In this document: positions 8,810 to 16,079 of the stretch, piece after piece
Layout: the number at the start of each line of letters is the position of its first letter
Numbering within the stretch: position 1 is the stretch's first letter
Assembly (NCBI GenBank): GCA_032229885.1
Contig: JAVYAJ010000405.1
Coordinates: 1-17,351, forward strand
Length of the DNA: 17,351 nt
Direction of reading: 5' to 3'
From: Anammoximicrobium sp032229885
GTDB taxonomy: Bacteria > Planctomycetota > Planctomycetia > Pirellulales > Pirellulaceae
Made by a program: the position numbers and the translations under genes
The notes under the pieces: model-generated
What the model saw: the letters and a program-made list of their open reading frames with translations, nothing else
Database searches by the model: none
Told to the model about the DNA's origin: nothing

Positions 8810-11800
8810 AGAATATGGATATCCCGTCGTTTCGTGAAGACGACATCTCCCAGGTGCCGGCGCTGCAACTGCTGCAGCAGGTTGGTTGGGAGTATCTGAC
8901 GCCGGCCGAGGCCGACGCGCTGCGTGGCGGCAAGCTCTCAAGCGTGATTCTCGACGGCGTCCTTGTGCCGCAGCTTCGGAAATTCAACAAGATTCGGTTT
9001 AAGGGGGAAGAGCACGAATTCAGCGAGGCCAACCTTCAGTCCGCGCTCACGGCGCTGCGCGACGTGTTGATGGACGGCTTGGTGCGGACCAATGAGAAGA
9101 TTTATGAGTTGCTGCTGTGGGGCAAAAGCCTGCAGCAATCCATCCGCGGCGATCTCAAAAGCTTTCCGCTCCAGTACATCGACTGGAACCCCGACACCTG
9201 GCTGACGAACAACATCTTCCACGTCACCGAGGAGTTCGTCGTCGAGCGCACCGGCAGCCACGAGACCTGCCGGCCCGACCTAGTGCTGTTTGTGAACGGC
9301 ATCCCGCTGTGCGTGATCGAGTGCAAGCGACCCGACATCAAGGAGGCCCTCGACGAGGCGGTTTCCCAGCAACTCCGCAACCAGCGCGACGAGTACATTC
9401 CGAAGCTGTTTCTCTATTCGCAGCTGCTCGTGGCGATCTCGAAGAACGAGGCAAAGTACGCCACCACGGCCACGCCCGCGAAGTTTTGGGCAGTCTGGAA
9501 GGAACGGACTAACGTCGATGGCGACGTTGCCCGGCTGATCAACACTCCGCTCGCCAATGCGGCCAAGGACAAACTGTTCAGCGGGCGCTTTCATTACGTG
9601 CGGCGATATTTCGACGCCCTCGAACGCGACGGCCGCGAAGTCACCGAGCAGGACCGGGCCCTGTATTGCCTGTGCCGGCCCGAGCGTTTGCTCGAACTGA
9701 TGCAGCGATTCACGTTGTTCGATTCAGGCGAGAAGAAGGTGGCCCGTTACCAGCAGTACTTCACCGTGCGCAGCATCATGGATCGGATACGGCGCATCGG
9801 GAACCAGGGCCAGCGCCAAGGTGGTGTTGTCTGGCACACCCAGGGAAGCGGGAAGTCGCTCACGATGGTCATGCTCGCCAACGCCATCGCCACCGCGCCG
9901 GACATCGACGACTACAAGGTGGTGCTGGTGACCGATCGCGTCGACCTCGACGACCAGATTTACAAGACGTTCCGCCACTGCGGCACCGAACCCGTTCAGG
10001 CCCGCACCGGCAAGCACCTGGCGGAACTGATCGCCAGCCACAAGTCGCGGATCATCACCACGGTGATCGACAAGTTCGAGGCGGCGGTGGGCAAGCACGC
10101 GGTGCGGAACGAGAACCCGAACATCTTTGCCCTGGTCGACGAAGGGCACCGCGGTCAGTACGGCGAAATGCACGCCAAGATGCGCAAGGTACTGCCCAAC
10201 GCCTGTTTCATCGCGTTCACCGGCACGCCGGTGATGAAGAAGGAAAAGCATACCATCGACAAATTCGGCGGTCTCATCGAGCCGGCCTACACGATCCGCC
10301 AGGCAGTTGAGGACAAGGCCGTTGTTCCGCTGCTGTATGAGGGACGACATGTTGAGCAGAAGGTCGAACGCGAATCCATCGACGATTGGTTTGACCGCCT
10401 CACCGATCGGCTCACCAAAGAGCAGCGCGCCGATCTGAAAAAGAAGTTCACCACGACCGACCAGCTGAACAAGGCGCAGCAGAAGGTGATGCGAGTCGCG
10501 TGGGACATCAGCGTCCACTACCGCGACAACTGGCAGGGGACGCCGTACAAGGCGCAGCTCGTCACGCAGGACAAGTCGACTGCCCTGCTTTACAAGAAAT
10601 TCCTCGACGAGTTCGGCATGGTCACTTCCGAGGTGCTGATCTCAGGGCCGGACACGCGCGAAGGAAACGAGGATATCGAAGAAACGAATCCGGACGGCAT
10701 TCAAGCCTTCTGGAAGAAGATGATGACCCGATTCGGCAACGAGGATCAGTACAACAAGCAGATCATCAACGCCTTCAAGCACGCCGACGAGCCGGAAATC
10801 ATCATCGTCGTGGACAAGTTGCTGACCGGTTTCGATGCGCCTCGAAACACGGTGATGTACCTCACGCGGAAGCTGAAGGACCATACGCTGTTGCAGGCCA
10901 TCGCGCGGGTGAACCGGCTCTACGAGGGAAAGGAGTTCGGCTACATCATCGATTACCGCGGCGTGCTGGCGGAATTGGATAGCGCCCTGGACCTCTACAG
11001 TAGTCTGCCGGAATTCGCCAAGGAGGATTTGGCTGGCACGCTCACGGACGTCACCGAAGAGATCAAGAAGCTTCCTGAAAAGCATTCGCAGCTCTGGGAT
11101 CTGTTCAAAACGCTGCGGAACAAAAAGGATGAGGAGGCCTACGAGCGCCTGCTCGCCGACGAGGAGATTCGCTCGCAGTTTTACGAGCGGCTTTCCGCTT
11201 ACGCACGCTGCTTGGGGATCGCGCTGTCGTCGGCGACCTTCCTCGAATCCACGCCGCCCAACAAGATCGAGAAGTATAAGGCGGACTTGAAGTTCTTCAT
11301 GAAGCTGCGGAGTGCGGTTCGGCTTCGCTACGCCGAAGCCATCGACTTCAGGGAATATGAGCCGAAGATTCAGAAGCTCGTGGACACCTACGTGGGCACC
11401 GGCGAGGTCGAACAGATCACCGACCTAGTGAACATCTTCGACGCTGATGCGTTTGCCAAGGAGGTGGACAAGCTTGGCGGCGATGCTTCCAAGGCCGACA
11501 CGATTGCGTTTCGCACGAAGCGGACCATCGAGGAAAAGATGCAGGAGGACCCGGCGTTCTACCGGCGTTTCTCCGAGATGCTGGAAGACGCGATCCGGGC
11601 GTTTCGTGAGCAACGGCTGTCGGACGCCGAGTATCTGGGCAAGGTGACCGAGATCAGTACCTCCGTTCGCACGCGCACTGGCGACGAGTTGCCCGAACCG
11701 CTTCGCGGCCGCCCCGTCGCTCAGGCATTTTACGGTGTGGCCAGGGAAGTGTTCTCGCGCTACGCCGGCGACGGCTTCGACCCGCAGACGATCGGTGCGG

Positions 11801-12009
11801 AAGCCGGGGTAAGTATCGATGAGCTCATTCTTCGCCGGCGAATCGTTAATTGGACCACGAATCCTGATGTGCAGAACCAGATGAAGACGGACATCGAAGA
11901 CTACCTCTTTGATCTCAAGGAAGAGCACGGCTGTGATCTGACGTTCGAGGACATGGACAGCATCATGGAGCAGTGTTTGGAAATTGCGCGGGCGAGGTAT
12001 GCGTCATGA
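8806..12009 (+). CDS. hsdR: Type I restriction endonuclease subunit HsdR
   Basis: This 1067-aa protein is the motor and nuclease subunit that translocates DNA using ATP and cuts unmethylated DNA. The N-terminal nuclease domain has R-P-D (Asp158) and I-E-C-K (Glu172, Lys174), the PD-(D/E)xK signature. The superfamily 2 helicase motor follows: Walker A G-S-G-K-S (347-351), D-E-G-H (445-448), F-T-G-T-P (471-475), and in the second RecA lobe L-L-T-G-F-D-A-P and A-I-A-R-V-N-R. A long helical C-terminal region (about 740-1060) would bind the methylase. Length and motifs are complete and nothing suggests decay. The start overlaps the protease stop, the end overlaps the metallopeptidase start (ATGA), and both junctions imply coupled translation. 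Confidence 0.97.
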   Translation: MKNMDIPSFREDDISQVPALQLLQQVGWEYLTPAEADALRGGKLSSVILDGVLVPQLRKFNKIRFKGEEHEFSEANLQSALTALRDVLMDGLVRTNEKIYELLLWGKSLQQSIRGDLKSFPLQYIDWNPDTWLTNNIFHVTEEFVVERTGSHETCRPDLVLFVNGIPLCVIECKRPDIKEALDEAVSQQLRNQRDEYIPKLFLYSQLLVAISKNEAKYATTATPAKFWAVWKERTNVDGDVARLINTPLANAAKDKLFSGRFHYVRRYFDALERDGREVTEQDRALYCLCRPERLLELMQRFTLFDSGEKKVARYQQYFTVRSIMDRIRRIGNQGQRQGGVVWHTQGSGKSLTMVMLANAIATAPDIDDYKVVLVTDRVDLDDQIYKTFRHCGTEPVQARTGKHLAELIASHKSRIITTVIDKFEAAVGKHAVRNENPNIFALVDEGHRGQYGEMHAKMRKVLPNACFIAFTGTPVMKKEKHTIDKFGGLIEPAYTIRQAVEDKAVVPLLYEGRHVEQKVERESIDDWFDRLTDRLTKEQRADLKKKFTTTDQLNKAQQKVMRVAWDISVHYRDNWQGTPYKAQLVTQDKSTALLYKKFLDEFGMVTSEVLISGPDTREGNEDIEETNPDGIQAFWKKMMTRFGNEDQYNKQIINAFKHADEPEIIIVVDKLLTGFDAPRNTVMYLTRKLKDHTLLQAIARVNRLYEGKEFGYIIDYRGVLAELDSALDLYSSLPEFAKEDLAGTLTDVTEEIKKLPEKHSQLWDLFKTLRNKKDEEAYERLLADEEIRSQFYERLSAYARCLGIALSSATFLESTPPNKIEKYKADLKFFMKLRSAVRLRYAEAIDFREYEPKIQKLVDTYVGTGEVEQITDLVNIFDADAFAKEVDKLGGDASKADTIAFRTKRTIEEKMQEDPAFYRRFSEMLEDAIRAFREQRLSDAEYLGKVTEISTSVRTRTGDELPEPLRGRPVAQAFYGVAREVFSRYAGDGFDPQTIGAEAGVSIDELILRRRIVNWTTNPDVQNQMKTDIEDYLFDLKEEHGCDLTFEDMDSIMEQCLEIARARYAS

Positions 12010-12725
12010 CGACGAACGGGAAGCTCCACGAAGTTACGTTTGGCAGCCAGCGCATCGCGTTCACGCTCGAATTCCGCGACCGAGAGCGATTGGCGATAAA
12101 TGTTCACCCCGACCGGACGGTAACGGTCGTTGCACCCAATGGCCGTTCGGTGCAGGAAGTGGTGGACCGGGTGCAGAAGCGGGCGGGCTGGATCGTCAAG
12201 CAGCGCGCGTACTTCGATCAGTTTCACCCGCTGACGCCGCCGCGAAGATTCGTTGCAGGCGAAACGCATTTCTACTTGGGGAGGCAATATCGGCTGAAGC
12301 TGGTCGAGGACGCGAAGGCAAGCGTGAAGCTGAAGGGGCGGTTCCTGTGGGTTCACCTACCGGATCGGGCGGACGCCGCTCGGATTGAGCAGTTGCTGGA
12401 CCGATGGTATCGCGACCACGCGGAGCCGATCTTTGCTCGGCGGCTGGACGAGTGCTTGCGCTCGGCGCGTTCACTGAATGTTGAAAGGCCGGAACTCACG
12501 ATCCGCAAAATGGTCAAGCGGTGGGGCAGTTGCACCAAGGGCGGGCGTATCCTGTTGAACACGGAGCTCGTGAAGACCCCGCTGTACTGTATCGAATACG
12601 TGATCATGCACGAACTTTGCCATTTGCGGCTGCATGATCACAGCCCGGAGTTTTACCGACTCCTCGCCCGCTGCATGCCTGATTGGGAACAGCGCAAGCG
12701 ACGCCTGGAGTGTTTTATCCTTTGA
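12006..12725 (+). CDS. YgjP/DUF45-type zinc metallopeptidase
   Basis: This is a 239-aa member of the DUF45 (YgjP-like, SprT-related) family. The zinc site is H-E-L-C-H (202-206) with a third ligand likely at His212 in H-D-H-S-P-E-F. The family's preceding K-R-W-G-S-C (WGSC 173-176) and the I-L-L-N-T-E-L strand are present. The N-terminal half (about 10-150) includes the usual D-R-T-V-T-V-V-A-P-N and F-Y-L-G-R-Q-Y-R-L strands. Genes of this family often sit next to hsdR in Type I operons, but their substrate is not established. Here it overlaps hsdR by four bases, so it is surely part of the operon. Peptidase activity is predicted from the motif alone. Confidence 0.92.
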   Translation: MTTNGKLHEVTFGSQRIAFTLEFRDRERLAINVHPDRTVTVVAPNGRSVQEVVDRVQKRAGWIVKQRAYFDQFHPLTPPRRFVAGETHFYLGRQYRLKLVEDAKASVKLKGRFLWVHLPDRADAARIEQLLDRWYRDHAEPIFARRLDECLRSARSLNVERPELTIRKMVKRWGSCTKGGRILLNTELVKTPLYCIEYVIMHELCHLRLHDHSPEFYRLLARCMPDWEQRKRRLECFIL

Positions 12726-12765
12726 TGGCGCTGTGACGGAGCGCCGAAATCGACGGAGTGTGACA

Positions 12766-12993
12766 ATGGCGTTTGACCTCACGGCGCAACTTAAGCGTCA
12801 CGACAACGGACTGTTGCAGCAGCTGTTCGCGGAGCGAAATGAGTTGCTGGCTGTCAATTGGGCGGCCCTCAAGAAAACTGATGTTAAGCCCGTGGAGGAA
12901 GCGATTCGGGCACTGTCGCCGTGCCAACGGCGTCAGATTCAGGTCTTGCTTCAGAGCATTGCCAAGCTGGCGGACAACCGCGGGCGAAGGTGA
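12766..12993 (+). CDS. 75-aa unknown protein, probably N-terminal part of a split gene
   Basis: This short, helical, charged protein starts MAFDLTAQLKRHDNGLLQQL and is preceded by GGAG (12755-12758). I cannot name a family. It stops at TGA 12991-12993, exactly where another frame continues with protein-like sequence. Adding one base near 12985 would join this frame to the next gene and read R-G-x-K-V-I-R-E-E without a stop. My impression is that relatives exist as one continuous protein. It may therefore be the first part of a frameshifted gene, a sequencing error, or a genuine small partner coupled through GTGA. Position after the metallopeptidase suggests it belongs to the restriction operon. 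Confidence 0.6.
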   Translation: MAFDLTAQLKRHDNGLLQQLFAERNELLAVNWAALKKTDVKPVEEAIRALSPCQRRQIQVLLQSIAKLADNRGRR

Positions 12994-13946
12994 TCCGAGA
13001 AGAATTGTCACAGCGATACCCCAAGCTGGTCTCAACATGGGGGGCGCTCAAGAATCGCCATGACAAGGTGTTGTGGGTCTACCTCAACGCTCGGGACGCC
13101 TTCAAAGAGGCCGCGGTTTTCGCTCGCGCCGATGCACTCAAAGTGAGCCGGTACTTTAACCGGTGGAGCCAAGTTCCCTGTGACGGCTTTGCGAAGACGC
13201 CCGACCGGGTTGAGGCCCTCAAGGCTGCGTTGAAGGCCCACTACGACAAAAATGAGTTCCGGGGCGAACACTGCGAGGTCCACCCCTATACACGCCTGAA
13301 TGGGGACGAATATTTCTTCGCGTACTTGCCGGATTGGCCGGACAACTTCATGGTCTTCAATGACGATGGTGAGTTGGCGACCCTGGACGTGCCGACGGCT
13401 TTTACCAATGTCTTTGTCTTCGAACCGTCGACCGGCGCGTTGGAGATGATTGCCGCTGGCGGAAATTCCGCCCAGCAGGAACTGCGGAAGATCTTCTATC
13501 GGGAGATCTGTAAGAAGGAGGTCGATGACGCAGACCCGGATAAACCGGAATATCTCCTCGATCATCTGCTGCAACCCACCTTTACGTTTCGACTCGAGTT
13601 GGCCGACCGCATCGACTCGGTCACGGTTCCGCAAATCCTGCTTGTGCCCCTGGTCGAGGCGAGGGGACTCAAGGATTTGCAACCCAGGTTCGAGAAGGGG
13701 TTGTCATGGGCGGACGCCCTGTCCGTGATCGATGACTTACTACGCAGCCGCGATCTCAGCCGCGAACAGGTCGGCGTCGACCATATCGTCGTTCGCCTGC
13801 AATTCATGGGCGACGGAAACAAGCGAGGGAAGGTTCTCTCGATTCGACTTTCTCCTCGGTCATGCAGTCTCAAGTCCGAAGACGACGAGGAACTGCAAGT
13901 CGTTGGTGACCGCTGTCTTCGTCGTTGGGGGATCATTGATGGTTGA
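12990..13946 (+). CDS. 318-aa protein of unknown function
   Basis: The start shown is GTG 12990, overlapping the previous stop (GTGA). The frame stays open further upstream to about 12921, which fits a frameshifted continuation of the 75-aa gene. The N-terminal part contains W-V-Y-L-N-A-R-D-A-F-K-E-A-A and F-A-R-A-D-A-L, then aromatic and acidic segments such as E-Y-F-F-A-Y-L-P-D-W-P-D-N-F. The C-terminal half has several beta-like strands (V-D-H-I-V-V-R-L-Q-F). There is no signal peptide, membrane segment or enzyme motif I recognise. It is soluble and likely cytoplasmic. Its neighbours, a restriction operon on one side and a helix-turn-helix protein on the other, suggest a defence-associated role, but this is inference. 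Confidence 0.7.
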   Translation: MIREELSQRYPKLVSTWGALKNRHDKVLWVYLNARDAFKEAAVFARADALKVSRYFNRWSQVPCDGFAKTPDRVEALKAALKAHYDKNEFRGEHCEVHPYTRLNGDEYFFAYLPDWPDNFMVFNDDGELATLDVPTAFTNVFVFEPSTGALEMIAAGGNSAQQELRKIFYREICKKEVDDADPDKPEYLLDHLLQPTFTFRLELADRIDSVTVPQILLVPLVEARGLKDLQPRFEKGLSWADALSVIDDLLRSRDLSREQVGVDHIVVRLQFMGDGNKRGKVLSIRLSPRSCSLKSEDDEELQVVGDRCLRRWGIIDG

Positions 13947-14898
13947 TGCGCTGCAGTTTCTCTGGCCAGCCGTAGAGGCGGTAAAGCCATTGTTCACCAG
14001 GGCCGCAGTCGTGCGCTGGCCTGCGGGCGTTCGCGAGCAGTTGGTGGAGGCTGGTTTGCTAATTCCCCAGGACTCCGACGCCCGCATCCGCTGCCCGGAG
14101 TGTGGGCAGACTCACATTGCCAAGCCGATCGCGCGGAAGCAGACGGATGGTTCCACTCGATTTTTCATCCCCTGCCCGGAAAACCTTCGGGCAGAAGTGA
14201 AGGACCGAGACCTGGAACAGTGGGCGGCACACATCGAAGGGCTGGTGAGCGCCGTGGCCAAGTCATTGGCGCTCGGCGGGAAGGTTGCGAGCCTGGATTC
14301 GGACCGCGTTTGGCGCTGTGGGCGGTGGACATTTCAAGGCGTGCTACGCGACATACTTTTCGCCCGCGGCCTGCGTCGAAATGACGCTGCTCAGTACCGA
14401 CGGGCGATTAGCGGAGCTCATCGTCCAGTCGTCTTCATTGCATCCGAGGTGCCCGATCCGGGATTCTGGCAGGGAAGGATTCCGCCGATGATCTGCCTCC
14501 GCGAGATCGCGACCCTCTCCGAAGGGCAGATCTCGTTGGATGGCCCCCAAATCATCGGCTTGGTCCGCGCCGCCGATGCACTGGATGCGGCCTCGCAGGG
14601 GCGAGGGCACAAGGAACAGCAAGCCACGATTCGTCGTGCGGTGAAGGAGGAGATCAAGTCGTTGGTCTCCGACGATGCGCTGGTCGCGGCTTACAAGAAA
14701 TACGGTTCTTACGACAAAGCCGTCGCTGGACTTGCGGAAGAAGGTGTCGAAACGAACCGCTGGGCTGTGGAACGCGCCGTGAAGCGAGCCGGTGGCGTCA
14801 AAGCAGTGACCCGCATCGACGACAGTGAATCTGTCGTTCGCTCGCGCTCGTCGCGTCGTCGCGACACACCGATAGAAAATCGAGATTCGCACAAGTAG
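13939..14898 (+). CDS. Unknown protein with Cys motif and C-terminal helix-turn-helix
   Basis: This is a 319-aa protein. A C-P-E-C-G (Cys52, Cys55) with His59 and Cys79 (in F-F-I-P-C-P) looks like a small zinc-binding knuckle. The middle has R-V-W-R-C-G-R-W-T-F-Q-G and R-D-I-L-F-A-R-G-L, then strands ending R-P-V-V-F-I-A. Near residues 250-295, A-L-V-A-A-Y-K-K-Y-G-S-Y-D-K-A-V-A followed by T-N-R-W-A-V-E-R-A-V-K looks like a helix-turn-helix. The tail is rich in Arg and Ser. I chose ATG 13939 because GGGGG lies 8-12 bases upstream; it overlaps the previous stop by 8 bp. The combination suggests a DNA- or RNA-binding sensor or regulator. I do not know a named family. It is the last gene of the run that starts at 4536. 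Confidence 0.75.
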   Translation: MVDALQFLWPAVEAVKPLFTRAAVVRWPAGVREQLVEAGLLIPQDSDARIRCPECGQTHIAKPIARKQTDGSTRFFIPCPENLRAEVKDRDLEQWAAHIEGLVSAVAKSLALGGKVASLDSDRVWRCGRWTFQGVLRDILFARGLRRNDAAQYRRAISGAHRPVVFIASEVPDPGFWQGRIPPMICLREIATLSEGQISLDGPQIIGLVRAADALDAASQGRGHKEQQATIRRAVKEEIKSLVSDDALVAAYKKYGSYDKAVAGLAEEGVETNRWAVERAVKRAGGVKAVTRIDDSESVVRSRSSRRRDTPIENRDSHK

Positions 14899-15115
14899 TT
14901 ACATACCAAGGAGTTTTGCTCACGCCTCCGACACATCCAACTCTGCGCACTTAGTGACAAACGCGACACGGCTGCCGCCTCTTGACCGAGAGGACATAAC
15001 CTGGCAGTCGCAAACGCGCTCGTGATGAACTCGTGGCAACGTCGCCGCGGCACGTCGCTTTCTTGCCCGATCTTGGGCACTGCATGGTTCGCAGCCTCCG
15101 GTCTCGGAGGCTTTT
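14899..15115 (+). promoter_or_regulatory. Possibly structured leader of the sigma-factor gene
   Basis: The 217-base gap contains no gene but several nested complementary segments: GCGA (14963-14966) with TCGC (15008-15011), CTGCC (14972-14976) with GGCAG (15003-15007), and CCTCT (14978-14982) with AGAGG (14989-14993). TGCCC (15064-15068) pairs with GGGCA (15075-15079), and a terminal hairpin at 15094-15111 follows. The order recalls a cis-acting leader with an expression platform, but short stems are common by chance in GC-rich DNA. I found no convincing -35/-10 pair in it. Confidence 0.3.
15094..15115 (+). promoter_or_regulatory. Hairpin that contains the ribosome site of the sigma gene
   Basis: GCCTCCG (15094-15100) pairs perfectly with CGGAGGC (15105-15111) around a 4-nt loop, followed by TTTT and then directly by the ATG at 15116. 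The 3' arm contains GGAGG (15106-15110), the only good ribosome site for that start. The same element could act as an intrinsic terminator or hide the ribosome site. Either would hold down expression unless the hairpin is opened. Confidence 0.6.
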
Positions 15116-15697
15116 ATGTCGAGCCAGCAAGGCAAAGAGTTCGTCCTCACCGATTACGCCAAGAACTTGATCGAGTTCAAGGCGCGGCAACTCTCGCTGC
15201 GGCGGGACTTCTGCCGGTCCGATCGCGAGGAGATTCAGCAGGAGTTGTGGCTGGCCGTCGTCGGCCAGGCGGATCGATTCGATCCGGAGCGGGCATCCCT
15301 GGACACGTTCATCGACCGGGTGGTGAACACCGCCGTGGCGATGATCCTGCGGGACCGCGAGCGGCAGGTTCGAGCCAACGGGTTTCGGACGCAGTCGCTC
15401 GACGTCTTGGCGCGGGACGGCAGCCGGCAGCCGCTGGCGGCCAAGATCACCGAAGAGGATCTTGCCCGTCGCCTCGGCCGTGAGCGTCGCGACGAAGTCG
15501 CCGATCGCGAGCTTGAAGAGGCGGTCGCGGCAGCGCTGCCGCAGATGCCGCCCGAGGTCAGCGACGTGTGCCGCCGCGTGATGGGCGGCAACATCTCGAC
15601 CGCGGCGGCCGAACTGAAGACCTCGCGTCGCCAGATTCGCAACTCGCTGGCGGCAGCCAAGCCAGTCCTTGAAGAGGCCGGCCTCGACAACGGCTAA
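15116..15697 (+). CDS. Small sigma-70-family factor
   Basis: This is a 193-aa protein with two helical domains like those of ECF-type sigma factors. Region 2 (about 12-86) has C-R-S-D-R-E-E-I-Q-Q-E-L-W-L-A-V and F-D-P-E-R-A-S-L-D-T-F-I-D-R-V-V, which match the RNA-polymerase-binding and -10 recognition helices. Region 4 (about 133-183) ends in a helix-turn-helix, I-S-T-A-A-A-E-L-K-T-S-R-R-Q-I-R-N-S-L. No anti-sigma gene lies beside it. It heads the recombination module, so it probably directs transcription of mobile-element genes. Its start codon follows immediately on a hairpin that includes the ribosome site. A plain DNA-binding regulator with sigma-like folds is the alternative. Confidence 0.8.
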   Translation: MSSQQGKEFVLTDYAKNLIEFKARQLSLRRDFCRSDREEIQQELWLAVVGQADRFDPERASLDTFIDRVVNTAVAMILRDRERQVRANGFRTQSLDVLARDGSRQPLAAKITEEDLARRLGRERRDEVADRELEEAVAAALPQMPPEVSDVCRRVMGGNISTAAAELKTSRRQIRNSLAAAKPVLEEAGLDNG

Positions 15698-15709
15698 GTC
15701 GCGGACAGC

Positions 15710-15785
15710 AGCGCCCATTGCAGCATAAGTAACAGATGCGGCCAACACAGAAGGCCGCCATCCAACGGAGGCTGCAATGGGCGCT
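15710..15785 (+). promoter_or_regulatory. 15-bp inverted repeat enclosing a start codon
   Basis: The arm at 15710-15724 (AGCGCCCATTGCAGC) is the exact reverse complement of 15771-15785. The 46-base spacer contains a second hairpin, GCGGCC (15738-15743) with GGCCGC (15753-15758). The right arm includes the ATG at 15777 and starts at the last base of its GGAGG ribosome site (15767-15771). In RNA the start codon would be buried in a 15-bp stem. As DNA it could be an operator with widely spaced half-sites. Confidence 0.65.
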
Positions 15786-16079
15786 TTCCATTTTGCATTC
15801 GAGCGGCACGTCCCGCTCGCCATCGCCGAGATGTCTCTGCACTTGGCGATGTTCGCCGTGGAAGGCCTCGTCGGCCAGGTTCGCGTTCGCATGGGCGTGC
15901 GATACGTCCTCGACGAGTACGAGCACGCCATCGTCATCGATGGCGGACGAGTGGGCCAGATGGTCGCCCGCGTGTTTGCGGGACTGCTGCTGCGCGAGTT
16001 CGGCGAAGACGCCTTTCGCATGCGGACGGACGCTTCGTTCCCCAATCACCTCGAACAAGAAAGGTCCGTGCCCGCATGA
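15777..16079 (+). CDS. 100-aa hypothetical protein of the recombination module
   Basis: This is a small soluble protein with two hydrophobic helix-like stretches: L-A-I-A-E-M-S-L-H-L-A-M-F-A-V-E (about 14-29) and V-G-Q-M-V-A-R-V-F-A-G-L-L-L-R-E-F-G (about 59-76). Between them lie strands such as R-V-R-M-G-V-R-Y-V-L and A-I-V-I-D-G. I recognise no family or catalytic motif. GGAGG is well spaced before ATG 15777, and the gene overlaps the next one by four bases (ATGA), so it is probably translated with the ATPase. Its own start sits in a long inverted repeat. By position it could be a partner of the recombination ATPase, but that is a guess. Confidence 0.7.
   Translation: MGAFHFAFERHVPLAIAEMSLHLAMFAVEGLVGQVRVRMGVRYVLDEYEHAIVIDGGRVGQMVARVFAGLLLREFGEDAFRMRTDASFPNHLEQERSVPA

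Noticed and set aside
13732..13938. Upstream extension of the helix-turn-helix protein gene
   Set aside because: It overlaps more than 200 bases of the preceding gene in another frame and lacks protein-like character. ATG 13939 has a good ribosome site.
14982..15010. TTGACC in the sigma leader as a -35 box
   Set aside because: No acceptable -10 hexamer lies 16-18 bases downstream.
14951..16045. Long open frame of 364 codons on the minus strand
   Set aside because: It runs opposite to the sigma-factor and 100-aa genes, whose products show family motifs or good ribosome sites. Its own translation is Arg/Ala/Pro-rich without recognisable domains.
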